Counted from the first letter of the stretch, positions 1-5,821 are shown. The stretch is 5,842 bases of DNA from Deltaproteobacteria bacterium (GCA_029857975.1 JAOUFX010000230.1:1-5842); one strand, 5' to 3'. Notes: generated by a model from the sequence alone, not told the origin. Made by a program: numbers and translations.

Positions 1-397
1 GCGCCTCTTCGGCTGCTTCTTTTTCTTCACTGCGGGTAGAAGGGGTTCCCATTACAATACCAAAGAAACTCGCTTTTAGGTGACTATGGAACCCTACCAG
101 GACGTTCTCGATCGCCGTTAGGTTGGGAAAGAGGCGGATATTCTGATAGGTGCGTGAAATTCCCAGGCGGACGATTTGGTCAGGCATTAGGCCCACCAAG
201 GAGTGGTGGTTGAAAAGAATCCCTCCTCCCTCGGGCTGGTAAAAGCCGGTCACGCAGTTAAAGAAGGTGGTCTTGCCCGCACCGTTTGGCCCAATGATGC
301 TGTGAATGCTTTGTTCCTTGACTTCTATGTCTAATTCATCCACAGCAACCAGCCCGCCAAAGCGTTTGGTTGCTCTGTGCGCGGTTAGCATGCCCAT
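1..397 (-). CDS. livG: LivG-type ABC transporter ATP-binding protein, N-terminal 132 codons (runs off window)
   Basis: This is one of the two cytoplasmic ATPases that would power the LivH-LivM channel. I translated the minus strand from the ATG at 397. The Walker A motif GPNGAGKTT is at residues 36-44, followed by the family-typical FNCVTGFYQP. The Q-loop is SRTYQNIRLF at 81-90 with Gln85, then NLTAIENVLVG. The order and wording closely match E. coli LivG (about 255 residues), so roughly half the protein is present. The signature motif, Walker B and H-loop lie off the left edge. A second in-frame ATG at 391 (Met3) is an equally possible start: an AGAGG ribosome-binding site lies 4 bases before the first ATG and 10 before the second. 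The gene begins 7 bases after the livM stop, so co-transcription and translational coupling are likely. The family is certain. The exact substrate class (branched-chain or other amino acids, amides) is not determined by this subunit. Confidence 0.95.
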   Translation of the reverse strand, partial: MGMLTAHRATKRFGGLVAVDELDIEVKEQSIHSIIGPNGAGKTTFFNCVTGFYQPEGGGILFNHHSLVGLMPDQIVRLGISRTYQNIRLFPNLTAIENVLVGFHSHLKASFFGIVMGTPSTRSEEKEAAEEA

Positions 398-401
398 AAA
401 A

Positions 402-406
402 CCTCT
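402..406 (-). promoter_or_regulatory. livG ribosome-binding site overlapping the livM stop codon
   Basis: AGAGG on the minus strand (406 to 402) overlaps the TAG stop of livM (407-405). It sits 4 bases before ATG 397 and 10 bases before ATG 391. A ribosome terminating on livM would land on the livG initiation site, which fits coupled translation of the permease and its ATPase. The motif is directly visible; the coupling is inferred. Confidence 0.6.
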
Positions 407-2114
407 ATAGACCTTCCTGACTGCTTGGTTCGGGGCCCGATAGCGATTTTGTTTCTGTCTCGTCAGATCCCCCCGCGTGCAACTCGCGACGATGTACTGC
501 TTCCGGCCAAAGACCTTCCGGTCGTAAGAGCATCATAGCCACCAGAGCAGCACCATAAACGAGGAGCCGGTACTCGGCAAATTCTCGCAGCAATTCGGGA
601 AGGCCGACGAGAGCGATCGCCCCTACGATCACCCCGGGGATACTTCCCATTCCACCGACAATAATCAGGCAAATGATGTTAATGGAAATCATCACGTTGA
701 AACTATGGGGATAGACCGAGCCGAGTTTACTGGCAAAGATGGCTCCACTCAAAGCCGAGAAGGCAGCACCGGTGGCGAAGGCCAGCAATTTGGTGGCCAC
801 CAGATTGATTCCCATCGCCTGGGCCACGTCCTCGTCCTCCCGGACGGCCATCCACGCCCGCCCCAGCCGGGAATCTCTCAGTCGCCAGGAGATAAATCCA
901 ACCAGGAGACAGCCGGCAAGAATGAGATAGTAAATCTGTTGCGGGGTGGCCAATTCCATACTTCCGATAAAGGCCTTGGGAATTTTCCCAACACCCTGGG
1001 CTCCCCCGAGCCAGGGCCGGAGAAAATCGGAAAGGACAAGAATACGGATGATTTCACCAAAACCAAGAGTGGCGATCGCCAAATAGTCGCCCCTCATCTT
1101 AAGGACGGGGATACCCAGGAGAACACCGGATATGACTCCCATGAGGATGGCAAAAGGAAGTGCTGTCCAGAACGACAACCCGAAGAAACCCAGCTCAGGT
1201 GAGGTCAAGAGGGCCATCGTATAGGCCCCAATGGCAAAGAAGGCAACATAGCCGAGGTCTAAAAGGCCGGCATATCCGACCACGATATTCAGCCCCAGGC
1301 CTAAAAGAACGTAAAGCCCTACGATGGTCAAAACTTCGCTCAGGAAGAGACCAAGAATCTGCGGCAGGGTAAGTAAGAGAGAAAAAAGAAGAAGGAAGCC
1401 GGTGAGGCGCAATGCCCGCTGCTTGGGCGGTGAAAAGCGCCGAAACCCTGCTTGAACGGCACTCCCCCTTTTAGCCCAAAAATAAGTAGCGCCAGAGACG
1501 ATGACGAACAAGAAACCTGCGCCATGAAGGGTGAGTCCATTGACGGCGAAAAGCCACTCATTGATGATGGCGAGAGGCCCCCAGAGAGCGAAGGTAGGAC
1601 GGAGCAAATCCTGAAGCACGCCCGCGATTACTATGCTACCCAGAGAAGTCAACAGCACCCGCCGGGTAAGGACGGGCGAAAAATAGAACAAACCAGCCAG
1701 CACCCCTCCCAAAGCTCCGGCTCCGAGGAGAAGGAGACTCCCCATCCCCACTCCATAATCAAAAGTCAGCAATTTATAGAGGACCGGTGAGGCATTGATA
1801 AAAACCGCCCTTAGTCGGACCCAATTGCCGACGATGACCAGGAGGGCCAGGCAGCCACCCAAGATCAGCCCTGAGATGAAGCTATTGACCAGAACCCATG
1901 GCAGCTCATTCCGACCTGAACGTTTGGCGGCTAAGTAACCGATAAACAAGGCGACCACCAGCAGAAGGGTATGGCCCATCGAAACAACATCGGCGATTAT
2001 ATGGCGCTGGCTGAAAGCCTCCACCATCCCAACCAGGGCTAGGAAGACTCCGACTATACCGCCGATGAGTCCGGTTTTAATCCCCTGCGGCCAGACCGAT
2101 TGTTTCATAGCCAT
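405..2114 (-). CDS. livM: LivM-type ABC transporter permease with long N-terminal membrane extension
   Basis: This inner-membrane permease subunit is expected to pair with LivH and form the translocation path for ligand delivered by LivK. The 569-residue product has two parts. Residues about 237-540 are the LivM core: NIVVGYAGLLDLGYVAFF (276-293), RGDYLAIATLGFGEIIRI (341-358), the ATPase-coupling loop around RLGRAWMAVREDEDVAQAMG (416-435), GGMGSIPGVIVGA (487-499) and the C-terminal LLRPEGLWP (529-537). Residues 1 to about 235 are an extra hydrophobic region with about six predicted membrane segments (near 14-34, 47-64, 72-97, 122-147, 152-170, 197-214), followed by a basic linker. E. coli LivM is only 425 residues. 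The C-terminal 30 residues are hydrophilic and probably cytoplasmic. The frame is closed by a TAA directly before the ATG at 2114, so the start is 2114 or the ATG at 2108 (Met3). Neither has a visible Shine-Dalgarno; an 8-bp tandem repeat precedes them. The permease call is secure, and the role of the extension is unknown to me. Confidence 0.95.
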   Translation of the reverse strand: MAMKQSVWPQGIKTGLIGGIVGVFLALVGMVEAFSQRHIIADVVSMGHTLLLVVALFIGYLAAKRSGRNELPWVLVNSFISGLILGGCLALLVIVGNWVRLRAVFINASPVLYKLLTFDYGVGMGSLLLLGAGALGGVLAGLFYFSPVLTRRVLLTSLGSIVIAGVLQDLLRPTFALWGPLAIINEWLFAVNGLTLHGAGFLFVIVSGATYFWAKRGSAVQAGFRRFSPPKQRALRLTGFLLLFSLLLTLPQILGLFLSEVLTIVGLYVLLGLGLNIVVGYAGLLDLGYVAFFAIGAYTMALLTSPELGFFGLSFWTALPFAILMGVISGVLLGIPVLKMRGDYLAIATLGFGEIIRILVLSDFLRPWLGGAQGVGKIPKAFIGSMELATPQQIYYLILAGCLLVGFISWRLRDSRLGRAWMAVREDEDVAQAMGINLVATKLLAFATGAAFSALSGAIFASKLGSVYPHSFNVMISINIICLIIVGGMGSIPGVIVGAIALVGLPELLREFAEYRLLVYGAALVAMMLLRPEGLWPEAVHRRELHAGGSDETETKSLSGPEPSSQEGL

Positions 2115-2160
2115 TTAGTCTTGTAGTCTCATAGTCTTGCAGTCTCGCAGTCCGGTAGTC
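2113..2160. repeat. Degenerate 8-bp tandem repeat in the livH-livM gap
   Basis: On the plus strand, 2121-2160 contains five abutting 8-base units: TTGTAGTC, TCATAGTC, TTGCAGTC, TCGCAGTC and CGGTAGTC. A partial unit ends in TTAGTC at 2120. The invariant core is AGTC (GACT in the livH-to-livM reading direction), and variable positions are mostly pyrimidine transitions. The array fills most of the 60-base gap and abuts the livM start. It encodes no protein. It may be a polymerase-slippage repeat or a lineage-specific intergenic element; copy number elsewhere in the genome cannot be judged here. Confidence 0.85.
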
Positions 2161-2174
2161 TTATTTCTGATTCC

Positions 2175-3236
2175 TTAAGCTTTTTTTACTGCCAGACGTT
2201 CTCCCATAATGCCGGTGGGCCGAAAGATCAATATGAGAACGAGCATGATAAAAGCAATGGCGTCTTTCAGTTGGTAGGGGGCCACGATTCCCAGGCCATC
2301 CAGGAAGAGGCTGGGCCCTATGGATTCAACGAGGCCGAGAAAAATCCCTCCCAGCATGGCTCCAGGGATATTGCCAATGCCCCCCAATACCGCCGCTGTA
2401 AAGGCCTTAATCCCCGGGATAAAACCCATAAAAAAATGCACCTGCTTGAACATTAAAGCATAAAGAACACCGGCCGCTCCTGCGGCCATCCCGCCGATGA
2501 CGAAGGTGGTAACGATCATCCGGTTAATATCAATTCCCATCAGCGAGGAAGCTTCCTTATCTTCGGACACCGCCCGGATGGCCTTGCCGATCCGCGTTCG
2601 TTGGACAAAGGAATAGAGCCCACCCATCAACAGGGCTGCGGCTACAATCACCACCCCCTGAAATTTAAGAATCCGGAACGCCCCGATCATCCACTCGCCC
2701 TCCAGAATCTTCACGACCGGGTAGGCCTGAAAACCAGAACCATAGAGCCCTCGAAAGGTGTATTGGAGGAAAAAAGAGGCCCCGATGGCCGTGATAAGGG
2801 GTACCAGGCGGGGAGCCCCTCGAAGAGGGCGGTAGGCAATCCGCTCCAAAAGAACGGCGATCAAAGTGGAAACGGCCATGGATACCAGAAAGATAACGAA
2901 TAGGCTCATGATGGGGTGTCGATCCAAAAAACCGGAGGAATAAAAAGACGCCGCCACAAAGTAGGCCGTGTAAGGACCGCTCATAAAAACTTCGCTGTGT
3001 GCAAAATTGATCATCCGCATGATGCCATAGACCATGGTGTAGCCCATGGCGATGAGGGCGTAGATGCTTCCTTGCGCCAGACCAAAGATCATGAAATCAA
3101 ACCAGTGGTGAGAGGTATAACGGCCTGCGGTTAAGGTGGCTGTGGACCCCCAAATGATTAAGGCCAGAATCACCCCTCCGATCAGCCACATGAGGACATC
3201 GGTGGGTGTGATCTTCTCTTTCCATCGCTGGCGCAT
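2175..3236 (-). CDS. livH: LivH-type ABC transporter permease
   Basis: This is the second inner-membrane permease of the Liv importer. From the ATG at 3236 the protein is 353 residues. Family signatures are AQGSIYALIAMGYTMVYG (54-71), MRMINFAHSEVFMSG (73-87), the ATPase-coupling loop starting TRIGKAIRAVSEDKEASSLM (214-233), AVLGGIGNIPGAMLGG (282-297) and the C-terminal FRPTGIMGE (338-346). An extra N-terminal membrane segment near residues 13-31, preceded by a basic segment, makes it about 45 residues longer than E. coli LivH (308). I chose ATG 3236 over the upstream in-frame GTG at 3248 because GGAGG at 3246-3242 lies 5 bases before the ATG and overlaps the GTG itself. It lies downstream of livK across a 180-base gap holding two stem-loops, and upstream of livM across a 60-base repeat-filled gap. 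Relatives of this family also move other amino acids or amides, so the ligand is uncertain. Confidence 0.95.
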   Translation of the reverse strand: MRQRWKEKITPTDVLMWLIGGVILALIIWGSTATLTAGRYTSHHWFDFMIFGLAQGSIYALIAMGYTMVYGIMRMINFAHSEVFMSGPYTAYFVAASFYSSGFLDRHPIMSLFVIFLVSMAVSTLIAVLLERIAYRPLRGAPRLVPLITAIGASFFLQYTFRGLYGSGFQAYPVVKILEGEWMIGAFRILKFQGVVIVAAALLMGGLYSFVQRTRIGKAIRAVSEDKEASSLMGIDINRMIVTTFVIGGMAAGAAGVLYALMFKQVHFFMGFIPGIKAFTAAVLGGIGNIPGAMLGGIFLGLVESIGPSLFLDGLGIVAPYQLKDAIAFIMLVLILIFRPTGIMGERLAVKKA

Positions 3237-3241
3237 AAGGG

Positions 3242-3246
3242 CCTCC
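3242..3246 (-). promoter_or_regulatory. livH ribosome-binding site (decides the start codon)
   Basis: A perfect GGAGG on the minus strand ends 5 bases before the ATG at 3236. The alternative GTG start at 3248 overlaps this motif and has only a weak CCAGG ahead of it. The ATG is therefore preferred, and the protein loses four N-terminal residues relative to the longest open frame. Confidence 0.8.
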
Positions 3247-3266
3247 ACCCTGGGAAAGATTTCTCC

Positions 3267-3316
3267 TTCCCCATCCTCCCCCCTCGAGAAGAAGGGGAAG
3301 GATGGGGAATTTTTTT
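3267..3316 (+). terminator. Long imperfect hairpin followed by T7, terminator-like in plus orientation
   Basis: The left arm 3267-3285 pairs with 3291-3309. There are 11 consecutive pairs (TTCCCCATCCT with AGGATGGGGAA), a mismatch, four G-C pairs, a mismatch and two more pairs, closed by a 5-base loop GAGAA. Seven T residues (3310-3316) follow at once on the plus strand, the classic shape of a rho-independent terminator. That direction is antisense to the liv genes, and no plus-strand gene ends here. In the liv mRNA the same sequence folds into a stable stem-loop about 20 bases before the livH ribosome-binding site, without a following U run. It may therefore act as an mRNA-stability or processing element, or be a dispersed palindromic repeat, rather than a terminator. 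Confidence 0.5.
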
Positions 3317-3344
3317 GGCTTATGGCGGATTCGCCTTGGTGATT

Positions 3345-3379
3345 GAGCCGGAACGATTTTTGTTTCCGGCTCCCTTTTT
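3345..3379. other. Stem-loop downstream of livK
   Basis: GAGCCGGAA at 3345-3353 is the exact reverse complement of TTCCGGCTC at 3364-3372, giving a 9-bp perfect stem with a 10-base A/T-rich loop. On the plus strand it is followed by CC and T5 (3375-3379). On the livK strand it lies about 45 bases past the stop codon and is followed by AATCACC, which is not a U run. It is therefore unlikely to be a full intrinsic terminator for livK. A 3'-end-protecting or processing stem between binding protein and permease is the more likely role, by analogy with the REP sequences between malE and malF in E. coli. Confidence 0.55.
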
Positions 3380-3416
3380 CTGTTACATGAATGTCGTCCT
3401 TTTCCAGAGAAACAGG

Positions 3417-4700
3417 TTATTTCTGCTTAGCTGGAGCTTTTTTGGCTGGAGCGGATATAGGCTTCCAGAAAGGTTTATCGGGCATCTCTAACTTTTTGAC
3501 ATTTTCTTCCGTCGTCTTATAGACCGCGATCCGCGGATCGGCGCAGTCCCCGTATTTGTCGCAGGTAAGATTTCCGGTAAGGCCTTTAAGGTTTTTGGTG
3601 GCATAAAGGGCATCCCGGAGTTTCTTGCGGCCAATGTACAAGGTTCCGCCGGGACCCTTTTTGCCCACCTTCTCAATGGCGGCAAAGATCATCATGGCCG
3701 CATCATACCCATGGGCATGGAAGGGAGCCAACGGTTTTTCCCCGTACTTTTTCTGATGCTTGGCCAGGAAATCTTTATAGCCGCCAGCAAAAGCCGAGAA
3801 GTCCGGGCTCGAGTGATACATTCCTACTGCCGTTTCCCCCGCAGCCTTGTAAAAATCCGGAGAGAATATACCGTCCGCCCCCATCAGGGAAACCTTCTCT
3901 AAACCTTTTACCTCTTTCACCTGGCGGGTAATATGTCCGCCCGCGCCGATAAATATGGGGTAGTAAATAAACTCCGGCTTGCCGGTGGCGATTTTGGTCA
4001 GAACCGGCCGCATGTCCGTGTCCGTTGGGGCTACGGCTTCCTGCGATACAATCGTTCCGCCCAGTTTTTTAAAGGTCTCGACAAAAACCGCCTGTAGTTG
4101 TTCGGCATAGACGCTTCCATCATGGATGGTGGCTGCCTTTTTGATCTTTAGTTTCTTAATGGCAAACTCCGCAGCCACTGCTCCCTGCACTTTATCGTTG
4201 TGAGCCGTGCGCAAATAACCATCATATTCCGCCCCTCGCTTCGGATCTGTAAGATACGGTGCGGTATTAGAAGGAGAAACGGTGGCAATGCCCGCTTTCC
4301 AGAGGATGGGAGCGCCGGGTTTCGCTTCGCTTGAGCAGTTGGAACCAACGGCGGCTACGATGGTAGGGTCAGCAGCCAGTCTGGTCGCGGCCGTTTGGCC
4401 ACCCTCGGCGTTGCATCCCGTGTCTTGAACGGTCAGTTTGACGGGGTGACCCAGGATCTTACCGCCCTTGTCTTCAATGGCGATTTCTACCCCTCGCTTG
4501 GTATCCACCCCCAAGGAGGCGTTCTCCCCCGCGACAACCATCCAGCAGGCGATATGGATGGGGCCCCCTTTTTTGATCTTCACCACGCCAATCGGGTCCT
4601 CATATTTGAAAGCTTCTTTTTTCGTCTGGGCTGGCGCAGAGACCACGGCCAAAGCTGCCACGATCATGATTACTAAAAATGGAACAAAAATGCGTTTCAT
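3417..4700 (-). CDS. livK: LivK/LivJ-type periplasmic ligand-binding protein of branched-chain amino acid ABC importer
   Basis: This periplasmic receptor binds the ligand between two lobes and presents it to LivH-LivM. The 427-residue product starts with a Sec signal peptide: basic MKR, a hydrophobic stretch at about 4-20, and a likely cleavage after Ala-Pro-Ala (22-24). There is no lipobox cysteine, so it should be a soluble protein. A linker of about 20 residues precedes the first strand (GPIHIACWMVVAGENASLG, 46-64). RGVEIAIEDKGG (69-80), VGSNCSSEAKPGAPI (118-132) and GIATVSPSNTAPYLT (137-151) form the type-1 binding fold and ligand pocket. FHAHGYDAAMMI (327-338) and LTGNLTCDKYGD (374-385) are C-terminal family landmarks. 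Cys96 and Cys122, 26 apart, may match the disulfide of E. coli LivJ/LivK. The C-terminus is a Lys/Ala/Pro tail. GGAGG at 4710-4706 is 5 bases before the ATG, so the start is firm. It is first in the operon. The specific ligand cannot be read from the sequence. Confidence 0.95.
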   Translation of the reverse strand: MKRIFVPFLVIMIVAALAVVSAPAQTKKEAFKYEDPIGVVKIKKGGPIHIACWMVVAGENASLGVDTKRGVEIAIEDKGGKILGHPVKLTVQDTGCNAEGGQTAATRLAADPTIVAAVGSNCSSEAKPGAPILWKAGIATVSPSNTAPYLTDPKRGAEYDGYLRTAHNDKVQGAVAAEFAIKKLKIKKAATIHDGSVYAEQLQAVFVETFKKLGGTIVSQEAVAPTDTDMRPVLTKIATGKPEFIYYPIFIGAGGHITRQVKEVKGLEKVSLMGADGIFSPDFYKAAGETAVGMYHSSPDFSAFAGGYKDFLAKHQKKYGEKPLAPFHAHGYDAAMMIFAAIEKVGKKGPGGTLYIGRKKLRDALYATKNLKGLTGNLTCDKYGDCADPRIAVYKTTEENVKKLEMPDKPFWKPISAPAKKAPAKQK

Positions 4701-4706
4701 TTTTTC

Positions 4707-4743
4707 CTCCTTTCCGTATAAGTTTTTTTAAATCTTCAAGGAG
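4707..4743 (-). promoter_or_regulatory. Possible Shine-Dalgarno-sequestering pairing in livK leader
   Basis: In the livK leader CTCCTT (4743-4738) is complementary to AAGGAG (4712-4707), which is part of the livK ribosome-binding site. The 6-bp stem would close a 25-base A/U-rich loop. A purine-rich stretch further upstream (about 4779-4760) could compete for the same CTCCTT. The pairing is visible but short, so function is uncertain. Confidence 0.25.
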
Positions 4744-4795
4744 CTAAAAATGGTTTCTCACCTCCCCTTCCTTTCCTCTCATTAGAAATATGAAC

Positions 4796-4824
4796 ATCCT
4801 AATCATGGCTTATTCATTTGTCAA
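4796..4824 (-). promoter_or_regulatory. Predicted sigma70-like promoter for livK operon
   Basis: On the minus strand a perfect -35 box TTGACA (4824-4819) is followed by a 17-base spacer and a -10 box TAGGAT (4801-4796), which matches TATAAT at 4 of 6 positions including the key T1, A2 and T6. Transcription would start near 4789, leaving a 5' leader of about 90 bases before the livK ATG at 4700. Spacing and orientation are ideal. No experiment supports it here. Confidence 0.65.
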
Positions 4825-4842
4825 GGGCACAATATTCCTTGA
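4821..4842. promoter_or_regulatory. Inverted repeat spanning both divergent -35 boxes, candidate operator
   Basis: TCAAGG (4821-4826) and CCTTGA (4837-4842) are exact reverse complements separated by 10 bases. The arms overlap the -35 boxes of the livK promoter (4819-4824) and the glycosylase promoter (4839-4844). Four of the six bases per arm follow from the two opposed TTGA boxes themselves, so the symmetry may be partly trivial. If real, one bound protein could affect both genes. Confidence 0.3.
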
Positions 4843-4867
4843 GCCGTTTTGGAAAATGCTTTATATT
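4839..4867 (+). promoter_or_regulatory. Predicted sigma70-like promoter for the glycosylase gene
   Basis: The -35 box TTGAGC (4839-4844, 4 of 6 matches) is followed by a 17-base spacer and the -10 box TATATT (4862-4867, 5 of 6 matches). The expected start of transcription falls at about 4874-4875, which is the A of the glycosylase ATG. It is divergent to the livK promoter, with 14 bp between the two -35 boxes. Confidence 0.6.
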
Positions 4868-4874
4868 GTACGCA

Positions 4875-5783
4875 ATGAAATTTAAACTCCAGTCGCAATC
4901 GCCCCATAATTTGACACGGTGTGCACTGATCTTCAGCCAGTTCCCTCTGGATGGAACCGACGTGTGGATTCCTGCCAGAGAAATACTCCCCGCCCAGTAT
5001 CGCCGGCTTTACGTCTTGGAAAACGAACTCATTTTGGCCATGGTCCAACAAGACGGGGACTCGCAGCTACTCGTGCGCACCCATCCCTCCCGCCCAATAC
5101 ACCGCGCTTCTCTCCAATCCATGGTCAGCTGGCAATTTCATCTTGACGCCCCCTTAGAAGCATTCTACAGGCGAGCCAGGAATCATCCTTTCTTTCAGCC
5201 CATCCTAAAAACTCTTTACGGGGTTAAGCCTTTGCGCACTCCTACTCTATATGAAATGGGCGTCATTGCCATCACCGAACAGCAGATCTCTTACCCGGTG
5301 GCTGTTAAGATGCGTTCCAGGCTCATCGCGGGTCTGGGGCGGAAGATGGTTTTTGAAGGAAAAACGTACCGGGCCTTTCCCACGCCGCAGGCTATAGCAG
5401 AATGCCGGGTTAACGATCTACGGGCCTTTTCTTTTTCCGGCCGGAAAGCAGAATACATCATCGACTTCTCCCGCAAGATAGCCGATGGAAGCTTTAATCT
5501 GGAGGATCTGCGCGATCGGCCCAACGAAGAAGTGATTACAGCCCTCACTTCCCTCAGGGGTTTTGGACGATGGAGCGCCGAATATCTGCTGATCCGCGGG
5601 TTGGGTCGATCCGATGTCTTTGCCGCAGATGACTTAGGTGTGCAAAGGCTCCTCGGAAAACACCTGGGGCCCGGCCACCGGGTTACCGCCAAAGAATGTG
5701 GAAAAATCCTGGAGGAATGGGGGTCTTTCAAAAGGTGGGTGGTCTTCTACCTTCTTTGCGCCTCTCGGTTGGGACTGATATAA
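4875..5783 (+). CDS. AlkA-like DNA-3-methyladenine glycosylase (HhH-GPD superfamily)
   Basis: This enzyme is predicted to excise alkylated bases such as 3-methyladenine from DNA by cleaving the N-glycosidic bond, starting base excision repair. The 302-residue protein has an N-terminal domain (about 1-115) with no motif I can name. The catalytic half follows: AITEQQISYPVAVKMR (132-147), helix-hairpin-helix LRGFGRWSAEYLLIRGLG (227-244) and the GPD-type loop DVFAADDLGVQR (247-258). Asp253 is the likely catalytic aspartate. Trp233 and Tyr237 precede it by 20 and 16 residues, the same spacing as Trp218, Tyr222 and Asp238 in E. coli AlkA, which is 282 residues. No Fe-S cysteine cluster is present. 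The open frame can be extended to a TTG at 4818, but that would run through the predicted promoter. I prefer ATG 4875, which has no Shine-Dalgarno and sits 7 bases after the -10 box, suggesting a leaderless mRNA. It is divergent from the liv operon and functionally unrelated to it. Exact lesion range is uncertain. Confidence 0.9.
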   Translation: MKFKLQSQSPHNLTRCALIFSQFPLDGTDVWIPAREILPAQYRRLYVLENELILAMVQQDGDSQLLVRTHPSRPIHRASLQSMVSWQFHLDAPLEAFYRRARNHPFFQPILKTLYGVKPLRTPTLYEMGVIAITEQQISYPVAVKMRSRLIAGLGRKMVFEGKTYRAFPTPQAIAECRVNDLRAFSFSGRKAEYIIDFSRKIADGSFNLEDLRDRPNEEVITALTSLRGFGRWSAEYLLIRGLGRSDVFAADDLGVQRLLGKHLGPGHRVTAKECGKILEEWGSFKRWVVFYLLCASRLGLI

Positions 5784-5803
5784 ACCTAAAAAAGGCGATT
5801 CAC

Positions 5804-5821
5804 CACAGAGGACACAGAGGA
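5804..5821. repeat. Two tandem copies of CACAGAGGA downstream of the glycosylase
   Basis: CACAGAGGA occurs at 5804-5812 and again at 5813-5821, preceded by TTCAC and followed by AAGTAAAT. Sequences of the CACCACAGAGNCACAGAG kind are, from memory, common dispersed intergenic repeats in environmental bacterial genomes, so this may be the edge of such an element. The 59 bases after the glycosylase stop contain no clear terminator or gene. Confidence 0.55.

Noticed and set aside
611..1082. GCGATCGC octamers near 613 and 1073 resembling the cyanobacterial HIP1 repeat
   Set aside because: Only two copies appear, both inside livM coding sequence, which is too few to suggest HIP1 enrichment or a cyanobacterial origin.
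705..1202. Plus-strand open frame of 165 codons opposite livM
   Set aside because: It lies antisense to a well-conserved LivM core and its translation is low-complexity and hydrophilic with no recognisable motif, so it is a shadow of livM coding constraint.
1452..1790. Plus-strand open frame of 112 codons opposite the livM extension
   Set aside because: It is antisense to livM, its product is a charged Ser/Glu/Gln-rich sequence typical of reading a membrane-protein gene backwards, and no ribosome-binding site stands out.
2113..2160. CRISPR-like array
   Set aside because: The 8-base units abut with no spacers and vary in sequence, so this is a short tandem repeat and not a CRISPR.
2601..2903. 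Plus-strand open frame of 100 codons opposite livH
   Set aside because: It is antisense to conserved LivH, has no family motif and no promoter signal, so it is a shadow frame.
4714..4737. TTGAAG and TATACG/TTATAC as a livK promoter close to the gene
   Set aside because: The boxes are only 12-13 bases apart, too short for sigma70, and a much better TTGACA-17-TAGGAT pair exists upstream.
4818..4874. TTG-initiated 19-residue N-terminal extension of the glycosylase
   Set aside because: It would cover the predicted -35 and -10 boxes, lacks a Shine-Dalgarno and uses a rare start codon; ATG 4875 is the simpler choice.
5291..5731. Minus-strand open frame of 146 codons opposite the glycosylase
   Set aside because: It mirrors the conserved HhH-GPD region and gives an Arg/Ser-rich product with no recognisable domain.
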